Shown piece after piece: positions 17,475 to 24,815 of a stretch of DNA of 42,150 nt. The stretch is from contig JANXET010000012.1 of NCBI GenBank assembly GCA_025058315.1, positions 1 through 42,150 on the forward strand. Direction: 5' to 3'. Origin of the DNA: Candidatus Bathyarchaeota archaeon (GTDB lineage: Archaea; Thermoproteota; Bathyarchaeia; Bathyarchaeales; Bathycorpusculaceae). The notes under the pieces are model-generated. The model did not search any database and was not told the origin of the DNA. It worked only from the letters and a program-made list of their open reading frames with translations. A program made the translations under genes and the position numbers. Numbering within the stretch: the stretch's first letter is position 1; each line of letters opens with the position of its first letter.

Positions 17475-17494
17475 TTCATATTCACTCAAGAATT

Positions 17495-18217
17495 CTAGCT
17501 TTTCAAACCTTTAACGTATTCCTCTGTTCTTTCTTCACCTAGTATCTCCATCTTCTTTGTGTTTGCTGGGATCACGGCAATCTTTATTCTCGGCTGTAGC
17601 TGTCTAGCCTCCAGAGCCTTTAGGAGGCACTTCACTGCAAGCCTTATAGATTCGTCTAGGGTTAAGTTTTCGCGGTATTCCTCTCGCAGTATCGCCATTG
17701 CAGTTTCTCTTCCAGCGCCGACAGCTGTTGCCTTATGCCCCTTATATGTGCCGCTGGGATGCGTCATGAAGAGGCGGCTCCCAGTTTTATCAACTCCTCC
17801 AAATATGAGCGAAACACCGAATGGGCGCACTCCTCCATGCTGCGTATATAGCTGTTTTATATCGCAGATCCGCTTTGTTACAACTTCAACATCTATGGGC
17901 TCATCATATGTGAGTCTGTTACTCTGAGCGTAGACACGCGCCTGATCAATTAGGATGCGCGCATCCGAGCTTAACCCAACTATGGCTGCACCCACATGCT
18001 CATCGATCTTAAAAATCTTCCAAGAATAGTCCGCCTCTTCAAGGGGCTCAGTTGTTTCCTCAGCACCTAAAACAACGCCCTCATGACATTTTATCCCTAA
18101 AATGGTGGCTCCACGATTAACTAACTCCATTGCATACTCCACTTGAAAGAGCCTGCCATCTGGTGAGAAAACAGTTATAGCACGGTCATATGCCCCTGGA
18201 GCAGCAAATACTGACAT
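17495..18217 (-). CDS. psmA: Proteasome subunit alpha
   Basis: The alpha-ring subunit of the 20S proteasome, which gates substrate entry. The signature is GAYDRAITVFSPDGRLFQVEYAMELV at the N-terminus, followed by RGATILGIK and GVVLGAEE. Lys in LGIK (the Lys66 equivalent) anchors the regulatory particle in other archaea, and the C-terminal region is typical. It is the first gene of the minus-strand superoperon, with GAGGTTGA as ribosome site and a TATA box (GTTATATG) about 40 bases upstream. I use the ATG at 18217; a TTG at 18220 is also in frame. Confidence 0.96.
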   Translation of the reverse strand: MSVFAAPGAYDRAITVFSPDGRLFQVEYAMELVNRGATILGIKCHEGVVLGAEETTEPLEEADYSWKIFKIDEHVGAAIVGLSSDARILIDQARVYAQSNRLTYDEPIDVEVVTKRICDIKQLYTQHGGVRPFGVSLIFGGVDKTGSRLFMTHPSGTYKGHKATAVGAGRETAMAILREEYRENLTLDESIRLAVKCLLKALEARQLQPRIKIAVIPANTKKMEILGEERTEEYVKGLKS

Positions 18218-18258
18218 CAAATATCAACCTCACACTTCAGGTTCCTTGCAAAACACAC

Positions 18259-18266
18259 ATATAACA
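18259..18266 (-). promoter_or_regulatory. TATA box of the psmA-exosome superoperon
   Basis: The minus strand reads GTTATATG here. The expected start of transcription about 25 bases further on falls near 18235, giving a leader of about 18 bases before the psmA ATG that includes the GAGGTTGA ribosome site. Confidence 0.5.
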
Positions 18267-18556
18267 ACTTAACTAAAAACCTTTTCCTAAGTATCCCCCA
18301 ACTTTTAATCACCTGTGTTCCCGTACATATTTTCGCTTTCTAAGGAACACCGCATCTTAGTATTCCAGATGTACACTTCCGTCTACCGGGATTTCGCGAT
18401 GCACAAGTGCGGGCAAGCGGACAAAACTTTGCGGTTACACCCAAATTTCAGATCTTCGTTACTTTATACGGCTTGTTATTCACAGGTAGGCGGAATTAAA
18501 GGCTGCCTGCAAATTCACACCTGTCACTCTTCAGGTGTTTGTTTCATGTGGAAAGC
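18267..18556. other. Gene-free stretch with two hairpins upstream of the ECF gene
   Basis: About 290 bases with no convincing gene. Two hairpins lie at its right end: 18484-18508 (AGGTAG pairing with CTGCCT through one wobble) and 18517-18538 (ACACCTG, eight bases, CAGGTGT, perfect 7-bp stem). Both lie upstream of the TATA box of the ECF gene, so they are more likely operator DNA than part of that transcript. An 83-codon open frame crosses the region but has unbiased composition and contains the TATA box, so I do not call it. Confidence 0.4.
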
Positions 18557-18564
18557 TTTATATT
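18557..18564 (+). promoter_or_regulatory. TATA box of the ECF S-component gene
   Basis: TTTATATT preceded by GAAAGC, a purine-rich BRE-like stretch. Transcription would start near 18584-18586, giving a leader of about 37 bases that carries GGAGG seven bases before the GTG start at 18622. A perfect TTCATGTGGA motif ends five bases upstream. Confidence 0.55.
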
Positions 18565-18621
18565 AATGTTATGTAAAAAAATACATTACGATTTAAAAAT
18601 TTACAAAAAGGAGGAAACTGT

Positions 18622-19569
18622 GTGAAAATATCGGCGCGGGATGTCGCGTTAACAGCCACATTTGCAGCTCTTTCATGGATTGCATGCAAATTTATACCCG
18701 GCATTCCCATAATTGGCGCTGAGGGTTCAAAGATAAGCTGGGATGTTTCGTTGGCACCCATATACGGCATAATTATTGGGCCTTATCTTGGGTTTTTGGC
18801 GGCTTTGATTGGCGGTTTGGTGGCTGCTGGAAGCCTCTTCACGGTTTTAACATCGTTCTGCACTGGGATTTCGGCGTTTGTGGCGGGGATGCTTACCGAT
18901 AAAACGAGAAAGTCTTACGGGTGGACTTTATCAGCCGCGATCATAGCTTTACTTCTGGCCGGATGGTACTCTACTGAGATTGGACGAACAGCGCCTTTCT
19001 ATCCGGTTCTCCACATTGCCGGGTTGTTAATAGTGCTTTTTGCAAGGGGTTGGATTTCGGAGAAAATAGCGGAGGGTAAGACTGAAGGGAAAAGCGCTAG
19101 TTTGAGAGAGTTGAACGTGAGGCCGTTTGCTTTCGGCATAACCCTATTGCTCGCGGGATCCGTCGTATACGTGAGGTATGAAGCTCTCCTGAAATTTTTA
19201 GGTTCCGCGGAAATGGTTGGCGGAGCCTTGGCGTTTATAGCTTATGCACTGTTGTTTGTTGGAATCCTCTCAATAGTTTACGGCTTCTTCAACTGGATTA
19301 AGCCTGGCTTTGTAACGGCCATAGCCTTGGCGTGCTACTGCAGCATAATTGCCGACCACATGCTTGGGAACCTAATATTCCTAGGCATGATCGACGTGGT
19401 GGCGCCGGCGCTGAAAGACGCTCCAAGCGAGGTCGTAGCAGGCATTTTCATGGCAGTTCTCCCAGTATCCATTTCGGAAAGAGTCCTGTTCACGGCCATA
19501 TCCACGGTTATCGCGGTCGCGCTCCTGCCAATCCTGCGCAAGGCGGGAATCATACACCAAAAACAATAG
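18622..19569 (+). CDS. ECF transporter S-component-like membrane protein
   Basis: A 315-residue membrane protein. The N-terminal half follows the ECF S-component pattern: ARDVALTATFAALSWIA, then DVSLAPIYGIIIGPYLGFLAALIGGLVA and FCTGISAFVAGML. The C-terminal half adds helices, including CYCSIIADHMLGNLIF, which matches the family's final 'xxDHxxGN' helix, and a C-terminal anchor. It is longer than standard S components (about 180-200), because of an inserted charged loop (ISEKIAEGKTEGK) and two extra helices. The start is GTG at 18622 with AAGGAGG upstream. The energising EcfA/A'/T module is not in the window. Substrate is unknown. Confidence 0.7.
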   Translation: MKISARDVALTATFAALSWIACKFIPGIPIIGAEGSKISWDVSLAPIYGIIIGPYLGFLAALIGGLVAAGSLFTVLTSFCTGISAFVAGMLTDKTRKSYGWTLSAAIIALLLAGWYSTEIGRTAPFYPVLHIAGLLIVLFARGWISEKIAEGKTEGKSASLRELNVRPFAFGITLLLAGSVVYVRYEALLKFLGSAEMVGGALAFIAYALLFVGILSIVYGFFNWIKPGFVTAIALACYCSIIADHMLGNLIFLGMIDVVAPALKDAPSEVVAGIFMAVLPVSISERVLFTAISTVIAVALLPILRKAGIIHQKQ

Positions 19570-19762
19570 GAAGCGAAAGCCTTCAATAAGAGGCGATTTT
19601 CACTCCAACATATTTCTCAATAATTCCTGGAAGCTGAATTCATCCATTCGCGCACAACCATTACCCATAACAACCCACATCGCTATCAAAAGTTGAGAAT
19701 TAAAAATAAAGATTTGCACATTAACATCACTTCAAGCCTTCCGACGCTAAGCCATCCCGACT
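19570..19762. other. Gene-free stretch between the ECF gene and the CRISPR unit
   Basis: About 190 bases of AT-rich DNA. I see no tRNA, gene or strong repeat here. Together with the elements that follow, it is part of a roughly 1 kb region without an intact gene (19570-20641). Confidence 0.5.
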
Positions 19763-19876
19763 CTTTCAATTCCCTTTATTGGGATTTTTAAACTGCATCC
19801 TGATTTGGCAGTAAAGCCATAAGCCCCGCCGGTGATTACTTTCAATTCCCTTTATTGGGATTTTTAAACTGCATCC
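19763..19876 (-). CRISPR. Minimal CRISPR unit: two identical 38-bp repeats and one spacer
   Basis: Two perfect 38-bp copies, 19763-19800 and 19839-19876, flank one unique 38-bp sequence (19801-19838). Copy length, spacer length and the 76-bp period are all CRISPR-like. Read on the minus strand the repeat ends in GGGAATTGAAAG, so the classical ATTGAAAG crRNA handle gives the orientation. Inside it, TCCC and GGGA form a short dyad. The leader would then lie to the right, beyond 19876. No adaptation or effector cas gene is in the window; only a truncated cas6 remnant lies upstream on the same strand (20114-20347). This is probably a dying or orphan locus. Confidence 0.75.
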
Positions 19877-19967
19877 GAGGGCATTTTTCCGTATTTTTTT
19901 CTGTTTGGCAAGTTTTTGAACATCATTTTTAACAGGTGTTCCCGATTATTATTTGGATGTAATTAAG

Positions 19968-19975
19968 TTTATAAA
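19968..19975. promoter_or_regulatory. Palindromic TATA box between the CRISPR unit and the candidate RNA
   Basis: TTTATAAA reads the same on both strands. On the plus strand it is preceded by AATTAAG, and a start about 26 bases on falls near 19998-20001, exactly where a stem-forming segment begins. On the minus strand a start near 19944 would leave a leader of about 70 bases before the first CRISPR repeat. Either or both directions are possible. Confidence 0.5.
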
Positions 19976-20000
19976 GATAATCGATATGGAACTTTTAAAC

Positions 20001-20067
20001 GGTAGGTAAAGTTGTATTTTCTCTCCGATATCGAGCAGAAATACTTGCTCTATCAGCTTTTACCTAC
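20001..20067 (+). ncRNA. Candidate small structured RNA
   Basis: The two ends pair perfectly over 9 bp (GTAGGTAAA at 20002-20010 with TTTACCTAC at 20059-20067), extended by a G-U pair. Inside, GATA and GAGCA (20027-20037) pair with TGCTC and TATC (20046-20054), with a two-base bulge. A competing inner hairpin pairs GTATTT (20014-20019) with AAATAC (20039-20044), so the RNA could switch between two folds. A strong TATA box is correctly spaced before it. It lacks a T-arm and anticodon arm, so it is not a tRNA. Function is unknown. Confidence 0.4.
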
Positions 20068-20113
20068 AGCTCACTTAAAAACCTAAAACTCACACGGCAA
20101 GGATAAGCAAGAT

Positions 20114-20347
20114 CTAAAAACAAAGCCATTTTTCAATCCACGAAACACTCCGGAAACGCAGAGGCGTGACGCTGTAGGGCTTAGAAACATCCAACTCATG
20201 CAAAACATTAGCCGCATTCGGATCCACCTGCCTTACAACATGCAGCAGCAAACCCTCGGCCACTTGTCCTGTGAAAAACGGCAAAACAACACTCTTATCG
20301 CCGTATAACTCCAAACAAACGTCAACTGGCAATAAGGTCACTCCCAT
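20114..20347 (-). pseudogene. Truncated Cas6 (CRISPR RNA endoribonuclease) remnant
   Basis: A 77-residue open frame looks like only the N-terminal part of a Cas6 protein, which cuts CRISPR precursor RNA. The match lies in LPFFTGQVAEGLLLHVVRQ, an archaeal Cas6-like opening, followed by DPNAANVLHEL and SKPYSVTPLRF, where Cas6 proteins commonly read 'LHE...KPxSVSPL'. Cas6 is normally 200-280 residues, so some 130-200 residues are missing. The next frame over reads FVFRSCLSLPCEF just downstream, which may be a decayed continuation. It lies upstream of, and on the same strand as, the CRISPR unit, as expected for cas6. No ribosome site is clear at its ATG. Confidence 0.6.
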
Positions 20348-20601
20348 GATGGGATCTGCACACTAGAGATTTTCCATAAACACTAATTAAAACTTTTAAG
20401 AATACTGTTTCTCTGAATTGCCAGTAAACGAAGAGACATTTCGCTTTTAAATGGGAAAGAAGGAGTTCTGCAGAAAATGCTGGATTTCCCATTTCTTTAA
20501 CCGTCCATTTTCGCCTCTAAAAGACGCTAGGCTGCGATGATTCATCAGCGTTTATGCCGAAAATATCCGTTACGTCTCTCGGGTTTTTGAGAGATAAATT
20601 G
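20348..20601. other. Gene-free stretch with a nested palindrome
   Basis: About 250 bases with no gene. The main feature is a perfect 10-bp inverted repeat (AAATGGGAAA at 20449-20458 and TTTCCCATTT at 20485-20494). Its 26-base loop contains a second perfect palindrome, TTCTGCAGAA (20466-20475). A TGATGATTCATCA-like dyad lies near 20536. I cannot assign a role. Confidence 0.4.
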
Positions 20602-20609
20602 TTTTATAA
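20602..20609 (+). promoter_or_regulatory. TATA box of the DUF2096-like gene
   Basis: TTTTATAA just before the gene. A start about 25 bases on falls near 20628-20630, downstream of the GTG at 20615. The ATG at 20642 is therefore the more likely translation start. Confidence 0.45.
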
Positions 20610-20641
20610 GATGTGTGCTCTTAAGATTTAGGCGAAGGGTT

Positions 20642-21157
20642 ATGGGCTACCTAGCGGTTTGGAAGATTCTTGAGGAAATGGTTGTTGACTTTAGAAGGAG
20701 GGGGATAAGCGTCCCTTCACATGTGATCAATGAGCTTAGGCAGACTAAAGCCTTGATAAGCATTCTTATGGCTGACCCTGCAAAGCTTGATACTGGCCGA
20801 AAAATTGAGGAGCAGCTTCAGAGCATTGAGGCTTTCCTCATGATGGAAGCTCAGGAAAAACTTGGAAGCAGCTATGTGGATGAGTGGCTGCGGCGTCTGG
20901 AGGAGGCGTATCGTCAGCCATTTGATGAGGTGGCTGAGGCGTCCAGGTTCGCTGTGGGGGTTCCCAGGGATCAGCGTTGGATCCGCATTAAGACATCTGC
21001 GGATTTACCGGCTGAAACTGTTAAAGCCATGGCGGAAAAGGCTGGTTTATCCGTTGAGGAGCAGGCTGGCGGCTATCTGCTAATTCACGGCGAAGACGGG
21101 CTTGTTAAGGATTTTGTAAAAAAGATTGCTTCAAAACATGAGGCTGAAAGCACATAA
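20642..21157 (+). CDS. DUF2096-like archaeal protein
   Basis: A 171-residue soluble protein. The N-terminal 60 residues (LAVWKILEEMVVDFRRRGISVPSHVINELRQTKALI) resemble DUF2096 proteins known mainly from archaea, where the same pattern of a helix, 'RRRGI', and 'ELRxAKxLI' recurs. The middle is Glu-rich helix, and the end is a small alpha/beta unit (WIRIKTSADLPAETVKAMAEKAGLSVEEQ). Function is unknown. It lies directly upstream of Smc on the same strand with about 105 bases between. I prefer the ATG at 20642 over the GTG at 20615 because of the TATA position. Confidence 0.7.
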   Translation: MGYLAVWKILEEMVVDFRRRGISVPSHVINELRQTKALISILMADPAKLDTGRKIEEQLQSIEAFLMMEAQEKLGSSYVDEWLRRLEEAYRQPFDEVAEASRFAVGVPRDQRWIRIKTSADLPAETVKAMAEKAGLSVEEQAGGYLLIHGEDGLVKDFVKKIASKHEAEST

Positions 21158-21238
21158 TAGCCTTAAAAAGATGCAAAATTGTTAAAACTGTCCTCTAATA
21201 TTATTGATAGTATGCGTAGCCGAACTTGTGGGAGCATT

Positions 21239-21252
21239 CTCACACCTGTGAG
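21239..21252 (+). promoter_or_regulatory. CTCACA-cc-TGTGAG palindrome at the smc ribosome site
   Basis: A perfect 6-bp inverted repeat with a two-base centre immediately before the smc start. The right arm runs into GTGAGGG, the probable ribosome site nine bases before the ATG. Its position suggests an operator or an RNA element that hides the ribosome site. No binding protein can be named. Confidence 0.35.
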
Positions 21253-21263
21253 GGCTTAGCTTA

Positions 21264-24200
21264 ATGCCCTATATAAAAAAGATAGAGCTCAAGGGTTTCA
21301 AATCTTTTGGACCGCAAACTGTCAAAATAGAATTAGATAGAGGTTTTATGGTTGTAACAGGCCCTAATGGAAGCGGAAAGTCAAACATTGTGGACGCTTT
21401 GCTTTTCGCCCTAGGCGAGTTAAGCACTAAAAGGCTCCGCGCGGAGACAGCTTCAAAACTGATATTTCAGGGCTCAGAAGAAGCTGGGCTTGAAAAGGCG
21501 AGAATGGCTAAAGTTACGGTGCAATTCGACAATAGCGATGGACGTATTCCAGTGGACACTGCAACAGTGACGGTTTCTCGCGAGGTTTACCGGGATGGAC
21601 AGAGCGTGTACAGGCTTAACGGCCGCAGAATTTCAAGGGTTCATTTAATGGAAATATTGTCGATGGCTGGGATAAGCTCCACAAGCCAGAACATAATTTT
21701 GCAGGGAACCATAACCCGCCTAACCGACATTTCAACACCTGAAAGGCGGAAAATAATAGAGGACCTTGTGGGCATAGCCCAATACGATGCTGAGAAGGCT
21801 GAGGCTGAAGAAAAACTTCGAGAAGCGGACATGGCGATACGCACCGCCATGGGAAGGATAGAGGAGGTTCAGAGGCGTGTTGAGGATCTTGAGAGGGAAC
21901 GCAACGAGCTTCTACGGTATAATTTCCTGAAAAACGAGATAAAGAAACTTGAAGCTGTCAAAATTTCCCACGATATTTCAAGAATGCAGGAAAAGATGGC
22001 GCAGGATTATTCCCAAATGGAGCAGCTTCAAAAAAGACATGAGCAGGTAAGGACTCTGCGCGAACAATACAGGCTGAAACGCAGAGAAATCGAGGAGGAA
22101 TGGCGTAAACTAAGCTCGGAAATCGTTGAGGGCGGAGGATCACAAGTTTACAGGATTCAGGTGCAAATCGGCGATTTGAAATCCAGAATCGCCGAGCTCA
22201 CGACGAAAATAACCTCGAACAGGGCGAGCCTTGATGGTTTAAATAAGGTTCGAGAAAACATTCTTCAGCAGCATCAAGCCCTCAGGGATGAGATTCGAGA
22301 CAACCGCCTGAAAATAAGGCAGCTGAAAAAGGAGCATGAAAGCGTTCAAAAAGATATCGACGCAAAGCAGGCGGAACATGACGCTCTCGCCCAGGAAATA
22401 GCCCAGCTTTGGAGCAACATCAGTGAAAACAGCAAAAAACTTAGAGAGAAGGAACTGCAGCTGGATAAACTCTATAGGCGGCTGGCTTACCTAAAATCTG
22501 AGCATGCTAAAAGCCAAACAGCCATAAAAGTTAGGGAAAAGCGTTTTCAGGATCTAGGCAAGCGTAGAGAGCACTTCACATCAACATTAGAGGAGCTCAG
22601 TAAATCCTCAGCTGAGCTTGAGAAGTTTCAGAAGGAACAGCGGGCTCAGCTTAGGGAGCTTGAACGCCTGCTGGAGCGGCGAATAGCGCAGAAGGAAGCT
22701 GTTGAGCAGGAAATGGCTGAAGCTGGAAAAATAGCGGGCTCAGCCCGAGAGGCGGTGATTGAATTTGCCACCCAAAGGGAGCTTGCGGAAACCATAGCCG
22801 CTGAGGAAAAAGCCCTAAGAAGCATAGAGGAACTTGGGGAGCTCGGCGTCATCCAAGGCGTGTACGGTAGACTGCGTAATCTAATCAGGATTGATAAGGA
22901 ATACAGTAAGGCAATAGAGGTTGCAGCCGGCGGATGGTTAGACGCCATCGTCGTGAAGGATTTCGACACTGCCTTCACTTGCGCTGAGACCCTGCGAAAA
23001 ATGAAGCTCGGCAGGATAAAAATCATCCCGCTGAAGGAGATAACAAACATAAAGCCCATAAAAATCCCTGAGGGAAAGAACATCACCGGCACCGCCTCCT
23101 CCTTCATAAAATGCAGCAGCAGGTTCGAGCAGGCTGTCCAATTTGTATTCGGCGACACATTAATAGTTCCAGACGGCAAGACTGCCTTCGAGCTGTCCAA
23201 TGAGGGTTACCGCGTCGTCACCGTTGACGGAGACCTCTATGAACCTGGCGGTGCATTAGAAGGCGGGTTCTACCGTGCACCTATAGATTTTTCAGCGATA
23301 ATCCCAAGCGAAACCGCTATAAAAAGCTTGGAGGAGGCTGTTAGCGCCCTGCAGAAGCACCTTGCAAGAAGAGAGGATTATGTGGCTTCGCTTGAGGAGG
23401 AAATTGACCGAATAAGGGTTGAAATCGCCCGCCTATCTGAAGTCATGTCAACCATCGACCGCGAAATAGCCCGAGTGAAAAGAAGCATCATGAGGACGAA
23501 AGCAAACCTCAGACGAGTTGAATCCGGCATGAAAAGGCTTAAGAGCGAAATGGACGCTGAAAAGGCGAAGCTGTGGAGCTATAGGGCTGAGAGAAGCTCT
23601 ATACAGAAGGAAATACGCCAGCTCCAGCTGGAGCTGGCTGCTCTAAGACGCATGGTTGATCCAGCAGCCATACAGGAAATGGAGGTTAAACGGGAAAAGC
23701 TGGCGGAGGAGCTTATCACTTTAAGGCAGAAGCTCGGCACAATCGAGACGCGGATTTCCACACTTCAGTCACAGTTCGACAATGTTTTAAGAACAGGGTA
23801 CAAGAACGTGAAAATCCAGCTGGCAAAAGTTGATCAGCAGCTAAAACAGACTGAGGTTGAATTGCAGGCAGCCATCCAGGAAAGGGACAGGTTAAATGTG
23901 GAGTTGGCTGATCTTGAGAGACAGCGTGAAGCGCTTTCTAAGAGCGTTGCATCAGTGAGGGAGGAATCCAAGAAATACACAAGCCAGATAGACGACATCG
24001 ACAGGGAGCTGCGCAAAATTGACGCTGAATACGAAGAAGTTGATCGCCTGCTGACTCAGTATAAACTGAACGTTCAAACCTGCCAAATACAGCTTGAACA
24101 ATGGAAGAACCAGCTAAAACAGCTCGGCTATGATGTTCCCCTCAAGGTTACAGCAGCTGAAGTGGAAGAGGCTGAAACCTCCCTGAAGATGCTTAACTTC

Positions 24201-24815
24201 GAAATCGACAGAATCGGCGCTGTCAACCAGCTTGCGCCAGTGCATTATGCAGATCAGATTTCACGTTACAAGGAGCTGTCTGTTAGGCTTAATGAGCTTG
24301 AAAAGGAAAAGCAGGCGATAATCAGGTTCATGGAGGAAGTTGAAGGCAGAAAACTCAAGGCTTTCATGGAAGCTTTCGAAAAAATCAACCAGAACCTTCA
24401 GAAGTACTTCTCAAAGCTCACAGGCGGAGGCACAGCAGCGCTTGTCCTGGAGAATCCTGAAACCCCCTTCGCGGGCGGAGTGGATATGATTGTACAGTTC
24501 CCCCGTAAGCCCGCCATAGTGGTGGGCGGAGCAAGCGGCGGCGAACGCTCAGTGGCGGCTGTTGCTTTCCTATTCGCGATAAAGGAATTCAGTCCAGCAT
24601 CATTTTACGTCTTCGACGAGGTGGACGCGCATCTAGATGCTTTCCACGTTTCAAAGCTCGCCGACCTCTTCCTTGAAGAGTCTGAGAAGGCCCAGTTCAT
24701 AGTCATAACTCTGAAGCCTGAAGTGGTTAATAAGGCGCAGAAGGTCTACGGGGTTTATGGGCTTAACGGAGTTTCCAAAGTGGTCTTAGCCAAGTTCCTG
24801 GAGGCAAAGAGCTGA
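21264..24815 (+). CDS. smc: Chromosome segregation ATPase Smc
   Basis: A 1183-residue SMC protein, full length. The N-terminal ATPase half has Walker A GPNGSGKSN near residue 34. Two long coiled coils flank the hinge (about residues 515-660; LGVIQGVYGRLRNLI to GYRVVTVDGDLYEPGG). The C-terminal half has the signature loop GGASGGERS and Walker B FYVFDEVDAHLD. The canonical LSGGE signature is ASGGE here. It compacts and resolves sister DNA as a dimer with ScpA and ScpB. Its stop abuts the ScpA start with no gap. GTGAGGG precedes the ATG. Confidence 0.97.
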   Translation: MPYIKKIELKGFKSFGPQTVKIELDRGFMVVTGPNGSGKSNIVDALLFALGELSTKRLRAETASKLIFQGSEEAGLEKARMAKVTVQFDNSDGRIPVDTATVTVSREVYRDGQSVYRLNGRRISRVHLMEILSMAGISSTSQNIILQGTITRLTDISTPERRKIIEDLVGIAQYDAEKAEAEEKLREADMAIRTAMGRIEEVQRRVEDLERERNELLRYNFLKNEIKKLEAVKISHDISRMQEKMAQDYSQMEQLQKRHEQVRTLREQYRLKRREIEEEWRKLSSEIVEGGGSQVYRIQVQIGDLKSRIAELTTKITSNRASLDGLNKVRENILQQHQALRDEIRDNRLKIRQLKKEHESVQKDIDAKQAEHDALAQEIAQLWSNISENSKKLREKELQLDKLYRRLAYLKSEHAKSQTAIKVREKRFQDLGKRREHFTSTLEELSKSSAELEKFQKEQRAQLRELERLLERRIAQKEAVEQEMAEAGKIAGSAREAVIEFATQRELAETIAAEEKALRSIEELGELGVIQGVYGRLRNLIRIDKEYSKAIEVAAGGWLDAIVVKDFDTAFTCAETLRKMKLGRIKIIPLKEITNIKPIKIPEGKNITGTASSFIKCSSRFEQAVQFVFGDTLIVPDGKTAFELSNEGYRVVTVDGDLYEPGGALEGGFYRAPIDFSAIIPSETAIKSLEEAVSALQKHLARREDYVASLEEEIDRIRVEIARLSEVMSTIDREIARVKRSIMRTKANLRRVESGMKRLKSEMDAEKAKLWSYRAERSSIQKEIRQLQLELAALRRMVDPAAIQEMEVKREKLAEELITLRQKLGTIETRISTLQSQFDNVLRTGYKNVKIQLAKVDQQLKQTEVELQAAIQERDRLNVELADLERQREALSKSVASVREESKKYTSQIDDIDRELRKIDAEYEEVDRLLTQYKLNVQTCQIQLEQWKNQLKQLGYDVPLKVTAAEVEEAETSLKMLNFEIDRIGAVNQLAPVHYADQISRYKELSVRLNELEKEKQAIIRFMEEVEGRKLKAFMEAFEKINQNLQKYFSKLTGGGTAALVLENPETPFAGGVDMIVQFPRKPAIVVGGASGGERSVAAVAFLFAIKEFSPASFYVFDEVDAHLDAFHVSKLADLFLEESEKAQFIVITLKPEVVNKAQKVYGVYGLNGVSKVVLAKFLEAKS

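Noticed and set aside
18315-18566. 83-codon frame before the ECF gene
   Set aside because: It spans the TATA box and two hairpins, has Cys/His-rich random composition and no ribosome site.
19763-19876. Inverted-repeat ends of an insertion sequence
   Set aside because: The two copies are direct repeats, with no transposase between or beside them.
20001-20067. tRNA or tRNA-like gene
   Set aside because: The closing stem is 9 bp, no T-loop or anticodon stem-loop fits, so it is listed as unclassified structured RNA.
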